In this document: positions 23,770 to 36,004 of the stretch, one piece after another
How positions within the stretch are numbered: position 1 is the stretch's first letter
Layout: the number at the start of each line of letters is the position of its first letter
Origin: Doris montereyensis
Lineage: Eukaryota; Mollusca; Gastropoda; Nudibranchia; Dorididae
Direction of reading: 5' to 3'
Length of the DNA: 64,000 bases
Assembly (NCBI GenBank): GCA_037039925.1
Contig: JAXRKP010000022.1
Location: forward strand, 608,501 to 672,500
Made by a program: the position numbers and the translations under genes
Notes under the pieces: generated by a model
Databases searched by the model: none
Seen by the model: the letters and a program-made list of their open reading frames with translations, nothing else
Told to the model about the DNA's origin: nothing

Positions 23770-24700
23770 CCTTTGTTACTGTACTTCATTCTATAAAAGT
23801 ATTTGTTTCCCTCAAACAAGTTAAATTTCTATATGTTTCAATGCCTCTTTTATATCTTTTTTCCACTTTGGTGGCATGGTCTGCATTTTGGTCTTTTACC
23901 TTGGGCTTAACAAACACAACATTGGCTTTTGTTATACTGATTTAGCTATCTAGTTTCATTATTCTGTTTACATGCCTCAAACCATCTCCAATTGATTTGT
24001 TTCTATCTTTTAGTTTTTATTCCATCTGCTTTGTTTGATGTCTTATTCTTTGTGTTTCTGATTTTGTCTCTTTTAGTGTTTTCCTACATTAACTCTTCTT
24101 AGATATTCCATTTCAGCTGCCTGTACTCTACTGTATTCCCTACTTTAACTAAAGTCCAGGTTTTCCCTGCCATAGAGGAGAGTAAGACAATAAACGGTAT
24201 TGTATACTGCCATTTTGGTTTTTGTTAACAATTCTTTCTTACCTACAAATGCTTTTCTAGTTTGTATTTATTGTATTCACTTGCCATTTGGATTCTCCGG
24301 CTGATTTTTTTTCTTAGTTTTTTCCCCAATTTAAGATTTTGTGTTTTAGCTTCCCTAGTTACTAGCATTGATTTTGGTGTTCTTTACATTTACTTTCATA
24401 TCTCTTTTTTATTTAGTTCATTGTTCATCAAAAATGAAAACAAAAATTATTTTATTCAAGATTGATTGAAGATCACGTTTTGATCTTCTAAACAGAACTA
24501 AATCATCGGCAAATGAAAGCATTGCTACATTTACTGGTTTGAGCTTCCACATACCTACATTTGTTTTCTTCATTTTTTGAGGGAGGATGCCTTTGCGACT
24601 GAATCCATAAATTGGATCAACAGAGGATGACTTACGTTACAACCCTGTCTTACTCCTATATCTACATTCATAGTTTTTTACTTTATTTCCTTTGTGTCTG
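23770..24700 (-). mobile_element. Non-LTR retrotransposon fragment, minus strand (same family as 61121-62490)
   Basis: In reverse it shares ordered blocks with the LINE at 61.1-62.0 kb. These include the RT box encoded by CTAAATCATCGGCAAATGAA (SFADDL in reverse), the flanking GGTTTGAGCTTCCACATACC, the Q-G-C region and CTTTTATATCTTTTTTCCAC. Both edges dissolve into the 33-bp array. Confidence 0.75.
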
Positions 24701-26589
24701 ACAAGCTCTCTTTGAAGATATTTCCTTGAGGCTGAGAAATCTCGTTTTGAATGTATTTCCTGAGGCTGACAAATCTCTTTCAAACTATTTCCCTGGTGTC
24801 TAACAGGTTTCTTACAATGTACTTCCCTGTAATTTGACAGGTCTCTCTCAATGTATTTCCCTGTGTCTCACCATTTTCTGCTCTTTGAATGTATTTTCCT
24901 TATGTTTAACAACTCTCTTTCAATGTATGTCCATGTGTCTAATAAATCTGGTTCTTTCAATGTACTTCCGTGTGTTAGACAAGTCTCTTTCAATGATTTC
25001 CCTGTGTCTAACAAAGCTCTTTCAATGTCTTTAGCCCTGTGTCTAAGAAGTATTTCAATGTATTTCCCGGCTTGTGTCTGACACCAAGCAACAAAAAGTC
25101 TATTTCAATTGTTTTTGAATGTCTTTCCTTTTGTTTCACAACTGTCTTTCAATGTATGTCCATGTGCTGTCGCCTAACACATCTCTTTCAATGTATTTCC
25201 CTGTGTTAGAAAATCTCTGTCAATGTATTTCTTGTGTCTAAGAAAAGTGTCTTTCGATGTATCTCCACATAACTACTAAACCTCTTTTCAATTTATTTGC
25301 ATGTGTAATAACAAGTCTCTGTCAATGTATTTTCCTGTGTCTGATACGTCTCTTTCAATGTATTTCCCCGTGTCTGACACATCTCTTTCAATATTATTTC
25401 CTGTGTCTAAAAAGTCTCTTTCAATGTATTTTATTAATCTATGAACGAATCTTTTTCAATGTATTTCCCTGTGTCTTATTATGTCTCCTTCAATGTATTT
25501 CCCTATGTCTAACAAGTATTATTTTAATATTACCCTGTGTCTAACAAGTCTCTTTCATTGTATTACCCTGTGTCTAACATGTCTCCTTCAATGTATTTCC
25601 CTGTGTCTAACAAGTCTCCTTCAATATATTATCCTGTGTCTAACAAGTGCTCTTTCAATGTATTTTCCCTATGTCTAACAGGTCAGTCTCCAATGTATTT
25701 CCCTGTGTCTAACTAAGTCTCCTTCAATTTTATTCCCTCCGTCTCTCTCAACATGTTTCCTTCCTTCAAATCAATGTATTTCCCTGTGTCTAACATGTCC
25801 ATGTGTGTGCAATGTATTTCCCTGTGTCAGTTGATCTCTTTGAATGTATTTCCATGTGTTTTGAAAATTCTGTTACAATGTCTTTCTCTGTGTCTGACAA
25901 GAATCAATGTATTTCCTTGTGTCTCCTTCCAATGTATTACCCTGTGTCTAACACGTCTCTTTCAATGTATTTTTCTCTGTCTCTAACACGTCTCTTTCTC
26001 TGTGTCTTTCTATGTATTTCCCTGTAACAACTCTTTTTCAAACAAGTCTCTTTAAATGTATTTCCTGTATCTAACAAGTTTTTCAATGTATTTCCTGTGT
26101 CTAACAAGTCTCTTTCAATATATTTCTCTGTCTCTAACAAATCTCTTTCTATGTATTTCCTGTGTCTGTAAGTCTCTTTCAATGTATTTCCCTGTGTCTA
26201 ACAAGTTTTTAAAATGTATTTCCCTGTGTCCAACAAGTCTGTTTCAATGTTTTCCCTCTGTCTAACAAATCTCTTTCTATGTATTTCCCTGTGTCTAACA
26301 AATCTCCTTCAATGTATTTCCCTGTGTCTAACAAATATCTTTCAATGTATGTTGTGTCTGACAAATCTCTGTCAATGTATGTTCCTTTTGTATGACAAAT
26401 CTCCATCAATGTATTTCTCTGTCTATAACAAGTCTGTTTCAATGTATTTCCTTATGTGTCTAACACGTCTCTTTCAATCGTAACTCTGTTAATGTATTTC
26501 CCTGTGTCTAACCAGTGTCTGTCAATGTATTTCACTTATTTGAACAAGTCTCTGTCAATACATTTCCCCGTGTCTAACAAGTCTCATCA

Positions 26590-26960
26590 GACACAGGGAA
26601 ATAATTTTCTTCCTTTTCTTTATCATTTCCCATTCTACCTTTCTCTGCTTCAGATGCCCGAGACGATCTTTCTTCCAATGTGGCTTGGCATTCTTTGTTC
26701 TCAAACCTGTGTAAATTTCTGTTTCAATGTATTTCTTTCCACTTTATGACACATCTCTTTTTAATACATTTCCCTGTGTAGATATTCCATTCAAGAATCT
26801 TCATAGAGGAGGAAGTAAGACAATGATACTGCCATTTTGGTTTTTGTTAACTTCCTACAAATGTGTATATTGCACTTGCCAACAAATCTCTTTTCTTTTA
26901 TTTAGTTCACTTCCTAAATCATCGGCAAATATGTGTGACACGTCTCTTTGAAGATATTTC
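26590..26960 (-). mobile_element. Shredded pieces of the same LINE within the 33-bp array
   Basis: Short blocks appear in the LINE's order but with most intervening sequence missing: TTTATCATTTCCCATTCTAC, then TGCCATTTTGGTTTTTGTTA, TATTGCACTTGCC, TTTATTTAGTTCA and AAATCATCGGCAAAT. Minisatellite text lies between them. Confidence 0.65.
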
Positions 26961-27440
26961 CCTTGAGGCTGAGAAATCTCAATGTATTTCCAGGTTTTAT
27001 GTGTTTGACACGTCTAACCATTCTCTTTGAATGTATTTCCAGTAACAACTCTCCAATGTATGTCCATGTGTCTAATAAAAGACACCGCTCTTTTCAATGT
27101 CATGTGTCTAAAAAGTCCACTATTACCTCAGTGGCAAAGACACTTGTGTCTAAGTGACACACATCCCACTATTAAACCTCCAATTTATTTGCATGTGTCT
27201 AACAAGTCTCTGTCAATGTATTTTTCCATATTGTCTGATACGTCTCTTTCAATGTATTTCCCCGTGTCTGACACATCTCTTTCAATGTATTTCCCTGTGT
27301 CTTAAAAAGTCTCTTTCAATGACACCGACACACATCCCACTATTCCCTCAGTGACAAAGACACAGACACGTGCCTCAACTATTTCCCCTCTAACATGTGC
27401 TTTCAATGTATTACCCTGTGTCTAACAACTTCAATTTATT

Positions 27441-29278
27441 ACTCCCGTGTCTAACATGTCTCCCCTATTCCCTCAGTGACAAAGACACGGACACACATCC
27501 CACTATTCCCTCAATGTATTAGTGACACGTCTCTTTCAAAGTCTCTAACACGTCTCTTTCTACTATTCCTGTGTCTCAAGTGACAAAGTATTTCCCTGTA
27601 CACAAGTTTGTCCCACTATTCCCTCAGTGACAAAAGACACCGTCTCTAACAAGGCTCTTTCACATCTCACTAAGTCTCCTCAGTGAAAAATGTATTTCCC
27701 TGTGTCTAACAAGTCTACTTCAATGTTTTCCCTCTGTCTAACAAGTCTCTTTCTATGTATTTCCCTGTGTCTAACATGTCTCCTTCCCACTATTCCCTCA
27801 GTGACAAAGACACAGACACACATCCCACTATTCCCTCAGTGACAAGGACACCCACACACATCCCACTATTCCATCAGTGACAAAGACACCGACACACATC
27901 CCACTATTCCCTCAGTGACAAGGACACAGACACACATCCCACTATTCCCTCAGTGACAAAGACACCAATGTACACACATCCCACTATTCCCTCAGTGACA
28001 AAGACACCGACACACATCCACTATTCCCTCAGTGACAAAGACACCAACACACATCCCACTATAAGCGGCAGAGACACCGACCCTCAGTGACAAAGACACT
28101 GACACATCCCACTATTCCCTCAGTGACAAAGACACGGACACACATCCCACTATTCCCTCAGTGACAAAGACACCAACACACATCCCACTATTCCCTCAGT
28201 GACAAAGACACCGACACACATCCCACTATTCCCTCAGTGACAGACACCAACACACATCCCACTATTCCCTCAGTGACAAAGACACCAACACACATCCCAC
28301 TATTCCCTCAGTGAGAAAGACACCGACACACATCCCACTATTCCCTCAGTGACAGACACCGACACACATCCCACTATTCCCTCAGTGACAAAGACACCAA
28401 CACACATCCCACTATTCCCTCAGTGACAAAGACACCGACACACATCCCACTATTCCCTCAGTGACAGACACCAACACACATCCCACTATTCCCTCAGTGA
28501 GAAAGACACCGACACACATCCCACTATTCCCTCAGTGAGAAAGACACCGACACACATCCCACTATTCCCTCAGTGACAACAGGACACAGTGACAAAGACA
28601 CTCACATATTCCCTCAGTGACAAAGACACCGACACGCATCCCACTATTCCCTCAGTGAGAAAGACACAGACACACATCCTCACTATTCCCTAAGTGACAA
28701 AGACACGGACACACATCCCACTATTCCCTCAGTGACAAGGACACAGACACGCATCCCACTATTCCCTCAGTGACAAAGACACAGACATGTGTCCCACTAT
28801 TCCCTCAGTGAGAAAGACACGACACACATCTCACTATTCCCTCAGTGACAAGGACACAGACACGCATCTCACTATTCCATCAGTGAGAAAGACACCGACA
28901 CACATCCCACTATTCCCTCAGTGACAAGGACACAGACACACATCTCACTATTCCCTCAGTGACAAAGACACAGACACGCATCTCACTATTCCCTCAGTGA
29001 GAAAGACACCCACACGCATCCCACTATTCTCTCAGTGACAAAAACACCGACACACATCCCACTATTCCCTGAGTGAGAGAGACACCGACACATCCCACAG
29101 CGGCAGAGACACCGACAGACATCCCACTATTCGCTCAGTGACAAAGACACCGACACGCATCCCACTATTCCCTCAGTGAGAAAGACACTGACAACCATCC
29201 CACTATTCCCTGAGTGAGAGAGACACCGACACACATCCCACAGCGGCAGAGACACCGACAGACATCCCACTATTCATA
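27441..29278. repeat. 38-bp minisatellite, roughly 45 units
   Basis: The unit contains CATCCCACTATTCCCTCAGT then GACAAAGACACCGACACA. The left part (27100-27790) alternates with 33-bp units; the right part is regular. A single stray unit lies at about 30345-30372. Confidence 0.95.
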
Positions 29279-29375
29279 CAGGAGCAAAGTCACTGACACT
29301 GATGCACATCGGTAAGGCCCAAGCTGTATTTATACAGCTCCAAAATGTTTGGAGATTTGGCAGCATAAAAAAACA

Positions 29376-29404
29376 AACAAACAAACAAACAAACAAACAA
29401 AACA
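29376..29404. repeat. (AAAC)n microsatellite
   Basis: About seven AAAC units. Confidence 0.9.
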
Positions 29405-29559
29405 AAACACAAAAAAGATTAAGATTTTCGATTCTGAAGTCACGTAAACAATTATTTATTTTTATATGAAGGCAAAAACATGGAAAATCACAAAAAAAGA
29501 ATTAGAATGATTACATTTATATTATATAACTTACAAAGTTACAAACATCCATTATCGAA

Positions 29560-29712
29560 AGCTAACAAATCATCCATGGAATCCAGAAATAGTCATGAAT
29601 GAAGAACCGTGGCCAATAAGATTAAGAACACAACAGACGCCAATCCAAGAGTATCTAAGGAAAAGGAGGTGGATAGGACATACACGCAACAGTCGATTTC
29701 ACTTGTAGTGAA
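29560..29712 (+). mobile_element. LINE C-terminal fragment (WIGHT motif)
   Basis: One frame gives RLRTQQTPIQEYLRKRRWIG then HTRN, matching the R-K-W-x-W-I-G-H-T-L-R motif near the C terminus of many endonuclease-reverse transcriptase LINEs. It is immediately followed by an AAT array. Confidence 0.7.
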
Positions 29713-29742
29713 GTCTGTTGCAACGATCTTCGGATGTAGTGA

Positions 29743-29744
29743 TG

Positions 29745-29794
<50 letters not shown>
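29743..29794. repeat. (AAT)n microsatellite
   Basis: Pure ATA/AAT array just downstream of the LINE fragment. Confidence 0.95.
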
Positions 29795-32700
29795 CAGTTC
29801 TATAGCGCCCACTCCCATCTTATGACAGCTTTAGGCGTATATTGATCTTCTTCTATGGAACTGGCACCGATGTCATTGAACCTTTACAATGAAAATTAGA
29901 CGGCTACGGTATAACATAACGGCTTCAACAACATCCACCCTCTCGGCTGTTGTAGTGAAGTGAAATTTCTCTCTCCGGTCCTCTAGCCTATAATAATAAA
30001 AAAAAGTCAACGGGTGTTTTGATTTTTTCCATGACAAAGTTTAGTCGGGTATATATTTGTAGTCAAACGGTTGTAAGTTGTATTAAACTACAGACGCAAT
30101 TATCTTTTTTCTGCCCCCCTCAAAAGATATCATATCTATCTATCTATTTATCTATCTATCCATCCATCTGCCTGCCTGTCTGTCTGCCAACCTCCCTGCC
30201 TGTTTATCTATCTACATGTATCTCCTTATCTACTAAGAATAGCAAGCTATACATTATAATTTGATTTGTATGCAAATATGTTTAAAAATCAAATGTGTGC
30301 TTAAGTAGCATATACACTGCATAACCTTAGTTACAAAAAGCCCTTGAGAGACACTGACACGCATCCCACTATTTCCTTTTTGTGTGCTATCTGTTTTTGA
30401 GTGGCAATAATAAAGCAATTGAATATTATGCGCCTGCTAGCATGAAATTAACACTTTACGTTACAGTAGTCCCCTCCCATATTCCCCCCCCAGTGCCAGC
30501 AGTTCCTAGGGTTGCACGCCTAATACAAGAAAAACGTATGCAGAGCTTCAGAATTTTCATGACTACTAGATCTCTTAGATCTAGATCTAGATAGAGTTGG
30601 ATTATTTATCATAATCTGACCAATACTTAAGCATCAGAATCATCCATTAAAATGTTGTCTTTTTTCATGGTTAAGGTTTACCAACACTTAAATTCCTATA
30701 AATCAAAACAAAACTCAGATAATAAAATGGTTCATTGACTTCATGTTGACACTACTGACAGCTAGAACATGGGGGCAGCCATGTTGACTGAACAGGCAAA
30801 ATTTCCCGTCCTTCAGTCACATTTGTTGACCAGTTTATAGAAGTCGCTTCAAAATTCAACTAGAGTCGAAGTTGGCATAAGAAGGACTTAGCTGAAATTG
30901 GATTAGAGTCGAAGGTGGCATATTTAGTGTAAGGGCAGAAAAAATCAAATATGCATTGCCCATTGGTACATATTTAATCCTCCTAACAGAAAAAAACATG
31001 GATTCCCGAGTACAATTGGCAATGACTCTTTGCACTTGGATAAATTCATGTTTACAAAGAAAAAAGATGTGAGTTATATGGTTATTATATGATAATATAT
31101 TTTGATCTATGTTCATATAAAGGCTTGTTATCTAAATGTGGATTTAAAGCTGGTCTTCATTTTTTCTTAGTTTTTTTTTTCCCAGACAAATGGTACAATC
31201 TGTATGACCATCATTCTCTCATGAACACATTGCAAGATTGTGCGATTTTTCCTCGGGAGCGACATTCTTCTGATTCAACAAATGAAACAAAAGTTTGGAT
31301 GTATTAATGACTTGACTCTCATAAGAAAACCTAAAATAGAAGCTTTACAATACACAATAAATAATATAAAGTAGGTCTATATTAATAATCTCGTTGAGCC
31401 AATTCTATTTTGTTTATTTGAAAGACTGGACATTTTTTTGTGTGTGGTACAAATCTGAAAAAAATCCATGACTCTTTCCTCTGCCTCACATTACTTAGAA
31501 GACAAATGAAAATTTTACTCCACCTTTGGGATGAAAATAATACTTTCTGTCCTACGTTTTCTTATCTCGCTATGCTGTCAACGGTGTTCTTTACAGACCT
31601 GAACAAATACTGTTATTTGTTGACCTGAACAAATAGTTATTTGTTGACCTGAACAAACACTGTTAATTTAATGGCAACATCGACTCCACATACGCAAACA
31701 TACATCGCAAAAAAAAAACCCCACACAAACACACATAGTGTAAAAAAATTAAGTATTGCAGTCGTGTGAGATCAATGGACAAAGATCGATGTACGATAAA
31801 CAGCATAGATATCAAGAAGACTAGACCAGTAAGCTTGAAGGAAATTTTATCACAGAAGGGAAGCGAAGATAAAGCAGCCTTAATTACCTGAGTGAAATTT
31901 TCAAGAAACACAATTTTAAAGCAGAGCATTTAATCAAGCACATTCATAGAAGTGCAATAAATGACTTCACATTCGGATGTGTAAAAAAAAATCTCTGAGA
32001 GCAAAGATTACATCAATAATAATCAGCAGTATAATATTGTCTGCCCGATGTAGAAGCAGAAGTTAAATGTAATGTCTGCCTCATATAGAAGCAGAAGTTA
32101 AATGTTTCATGTTGAAGCCAAATGAAATCATTGAAACAGAAGATAATATAGATTTAGCCCGCCCGCCCTCTCTCTCATCTGCATATTATAATTCTGCTCT
32201 CAGTACGTTGCTAGTGTGATTCAAGGAAGATTCGAAGCAAAACAATTAAATGAGTGAAAATTCACTCCTTCTTTAGACGCATTTTTAGACTCGAAGCAAA
32301 ATCTGTCTTTAAAAATGTCGGACAAGGGAAGAAATTTTGTGAACAAAATCTAGTGTCGATGTTGCCATTACAAATATAAAGAAAATTCTTCAGTTTGAAT
32401 TAAGAATCTGACTATGCTACTGAATCTTACACAAATTCAAAATTTTGTGCACAGATTCAGAAATACAGATGTATGTAACGCTAAAGACATCAGTTACAAG
32501 GAAGTCATTGATCTAATAAGTATAACAGGATTTATCGGGAATGCATAGCTGCCAATCTTTTCAAATAAAAAAAAACAACTCTAACTCTAAGCAATGCAAA
32601 CTAATTTTTGTTCCTGCACAACAAGCCATAATATGCCAGAAAACATAGATGACTTAATGTGAATTGACCCCTTGAAGGAAAATAACAAAAAGTACCGATT

Positions 32701-34249
32701 TCTGGCCTTTTTGATGAAATGTGACGATAGTTTTGAGAACATGGAATAACGTGTCCAGACTTTCACCCCAAATTTTCAGTCTCTGAAATTATCACAAGGT
32801 TCATCTAAAACATAAATAAATTACAGTTAACGTTCATGTACATACTTTTCAAGGTAAAATACAAAAGACCCGTTCTAAATACATTTTTTTTATATACTGG
32901 TGAGCACATACTATACGTAAGTACAACAGAATTTATCAGGAATGGTAACACAGAAACTCCCTCCCATTGGACGGACTCCACGCATTACATAAACATGAGC
33001 ATAAAATCCCTGAAGCAAATGGAAGATAGTAAGAGATCAACCATTGTCGAAAAAAGACCCAATTGATTCTTTGTAATATTGTCTCAAAAGCGCTTACATG
33101 GACTTCCATTGTCGCATGGGAGCGATCACACTGCACTTATTCCATAGTATAACTGTCGAAAATGTGCGATCATAACGGTGCTAGGCTATAACTATAGAAA
33201 GATCGCGTATACGCAATTGTGGTATGAAGCATCTTCTAGGCTTATTATTCTAGTTCCGTTACCCACCGGAACGAACTCTCTAGCGTCAACGGTTGATTTT
33301 TTATGATTTCTTTTTACTGCTGGCATGGCAGTGAAAGCCTTCGACTTTACCCATTTTCTTTGTTAACTTACAAAACAACTACTTCGACTAGAGACAGAGA
33401 CAGAGAGACAAAGACGAACTAATAACACATAGCCGATTTTTATTAGTGCCAATATAAAGTTTGATCTCCTATGAACACTGTGTTTAAAAAGTGAAGAGAA
33501 AATAATAACAAATAACAAAGTTACACATTTTTTAAACCACCCACCCTACTTTTTTGGGTACCCACGCTATAATCTTGTGTCAGACCTTGGGTAGTCTATG
33601 ACTTAAAAGATATTTTTAAAACCAACCCACGTATTGCAAAGATGTTTGTCTATGAGATACATTGTAAACCTATCGATCAATTGGCTGATATGTTTTTTTG
33701 ATCAGTGCTATGTAAGCTCATCTTCTTTTTCCTTTTTCTTTTTCTTCTTTTCTTTTATTTCGTTTTGGTGGTAAAATTCTGGTGAAACGAGGCTGCATTA
33801 CTTTTCTGGGGGAAAGAAAACAAGAAAGCTTTTCTTTTAGACGTCCAATTCTCTTTCTTATCACCCAAATACACATGGAAACGGAACTCATACTGACATT
33901 GAGTTATAAGGCATTCTACTGATGACAAGTTATAAACCGACTGGCTTAACAACATGTATACATGGGAAGGAAGGAACCAATACATTTCAAAAGTGGGTTC
34001 AATGTAAAATTGTTACAATTGCAAGTCAGGAAAAGAAAGCATTGTGATAGATATGACAATCTGGCTTTAAAGCTTGATTTTATTCATTCTGTGAAAGGCA
34101 TTTCGTTGTTGTCATGGCTTCCATAAAGACACTGTAATAAGCACAAATCAATGCATAACTATGCAGATACAAACTAGATGGTGACATGAGTACTATATAG
34201 TTGTCAGTCATGAAGGTGATCAAATGGTCTAGGAATCAGAAAACAACCT
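29795..34249. other. Long stretch without recognised genes
   Basis: Both strands were read. There is a small GATA-type run at 30128-30180 (ATCT orientation), an AGATCTAGATCTAG palindrome at about 30578-30593, a threefold GACCTGAACAAA repeat at 31598-31665 and a twofold TAGAAGCAGAAGTTAAATG repeat at about 32051-32113. Short frames (for example 32836-33066 + and 33985-33755 -) match no family I know. Distant promoter or 3' UTR sequence cannot be excluded. Confidence 0.45.
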
Positions 34250-34855
34250 CACCGATTTTATCAAATATACCATGACAACTCACTAAGTTTATCAAATAAC
34301 CATGACAACTCACTGAGTTTATCAAATGAACCATGACAACTCACTAAAGTTTATCAAATGAACCATGACAACTCACTGAGTTTATCAAATGAACCATGAC
34401 AACTCACTAAGTTTATCAAATAAACCATGACAACTCATTAAGTTTATCAAATATACCATGACAACTAAGTTTATCAAATGAACCATGACAACTAAGTTTA
34501 TCAAATATACCATGACAACTCACTAAGTTTATCAAAGAAACACGCTTATCAAATGAACCGTGACAACTTATTAAGTTTATCAAATGAACCATGACAACTC
34601 ATTACATCTATCAAATGAACCATGACATTTCAATACGTTATCAAATGAACCATGACAGCTCAACAAGGGTATCCAATAAACCATGACAACTCAATAAGTT
34701 TATCAAATGAACCATGACAAATCATTGCATTTAGCAAATGAACTATGACAACTCAATAAGTGTATCCACTGAACCATGACAACTCATTAAGTTCGTCAAA
34801 TGAGCCATCACAACTCAATAAGTTTATCAAATAAACCACGACACCTGCTATAGAT
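34250..34855. repeat. 31-bp minisatellite, roughly 19 units
   Basis: The unit contains AAGTTTATCAAATGAACCAT and GACAACTCACT. Copies become more diverged toward the right end (for example CAATAAGTGTATCC). Confidence 0.92.
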
Positions 34856-35802
34856 GATGTGTTATGCATTTATAAACACATGTTCTAAGGTGTCTCAGGC
34901 ACAGAAACTACAGTGGTGAATGATACAAGCTTATAATAACTATGTGATTTTGCTTGATTGATATAAATTAATGTTTAAAAATCTGTACAGCCTCGAATAA
35001 GACTTAAGTGAGCAAAAGTTGTTTTTTTCCATTTACCTGTTAAATGCTGTGAAATTGAATTTGTTTTTTGACTAAAAATGCTAGTCACATGCAAAAAAAA
35101 AATAAAATAAATCAGAGCTAAAACAGATTGATTAATTGATTGAAATTTACCCTGTCCACTATATGCAGTGATTGTTAAAAAAACCCAGAAAACAAATAAA
35201 ATGGAGACATGTATGAAAAACAGCTACTTTTAAAATTTTTTTTTAAAGAATCCATATTTGAAAAATTGAAAAATTAAGTACCACAAGAGAGTAAAACTGG
35301 AGCATCCTGCAATATCAAAGCAAAAAATTGAGTAGATAGCAAAAACAGAGTGCATCTAAAGTAAATAAACTAAAAGAGATAACAAAAAAATCAAGATTCT
35401 ATTCCATAAGAAATTTAAAAATTGTAAACTGAAGAAGAGACCAATAAAATAAATAAATAAAATAAAATGAATGAATAAATACAGACATGTCCAGAAAACA
35501 TGAAAAAACAATCATGAGAGAGAGAAACCCCCCCTCCCCCCACAGCAATTAGACAGTCAGATTCCCCTGATCTGTGACATATGTACAGAAAATATATAAA
35601 AAACAATTATAAGGAAGATAAACAAAGTATTTGTTACAGGCTGTCAACCATACATTAAGATCATAGTTGGGAAAACAAAAGCATTACAAGAGATATATAT
35701 CCTAAAATTAAACGGTGAGGTGAGCAATTCTCGTGAAATTAGGGAAACTAAGATTTAAGCACAATGCAAACGGGGTGACATCAAACTTCAATGACACATA
35801 TT
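34856..35802. other. AT-rich stretch, possible 3' UTR of the SPFH gene
   Basis: This is the region immediately 3' of the SPFH stop on the minus strand. I see no confident polyadenylation signal close to the stop, and no gene. A C-rich run lies at 35529-35541. Confidence 0.4.
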
Positions 35803-36004
35803 CTAATTCTTGATGTAGGATGATTTCGCTGGACTGTCTAGCCCGACATAGACCGGATTCTTGGCGTCTGAGATGACGCGCACGCCAAGGTACGAGATGA
35901 ATCCTTCCTTGGTGAATTTTAGGCCGTCCTGGCCCACAACGGCCTCATATGCCTCAGCCTCCTTGTTGTACTGTTGGGTAATGGCCTCTGCTTCCGATTC
36001 CGCT
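35803..36004 (-). CDS. SPFH exon 7 (C-terminus)
   Basis: Acceptor ACCCCCTCAG; stop TAG at 35805-35803. Encodes ESEAEAITQQYNKEAEAYEA, then GLKFTKEGFISYLGVRV and the short tail. Confidence 0.85.

Larger units (their letters stand above)
22381..27440. repeat. 33-bp minisatellite, multi-kilobase, interrupted
   Basis: The unit contains TCTCTTTCAATGTATTTCCC then TGTGTCTAACAAG. Because 33 is a multiple of 3, all frames yield 11-residue periodic peptides such as SLSMYFPVSNK. Copies are highly variable in length and are interrupted by pieces of the 70-bp array (23.2-23.8 kb), a minus-strand LINE (23.8-24.7 kb) and LINE shreds (26.6-26.95 kb). Confidence 0.9.

Noticed and set aside
22464..27354. Numerous 65-97-residue Cys/Met/Ser-rich proteins
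   Set aside because: Periodic 11-residue translations of the 33-bp minisatellite.
27441..29278. CRISPR array
   Set aside because: Repeats are contiguous with no unique spacers, no cas genes are present and the DNA is eukaryotic.
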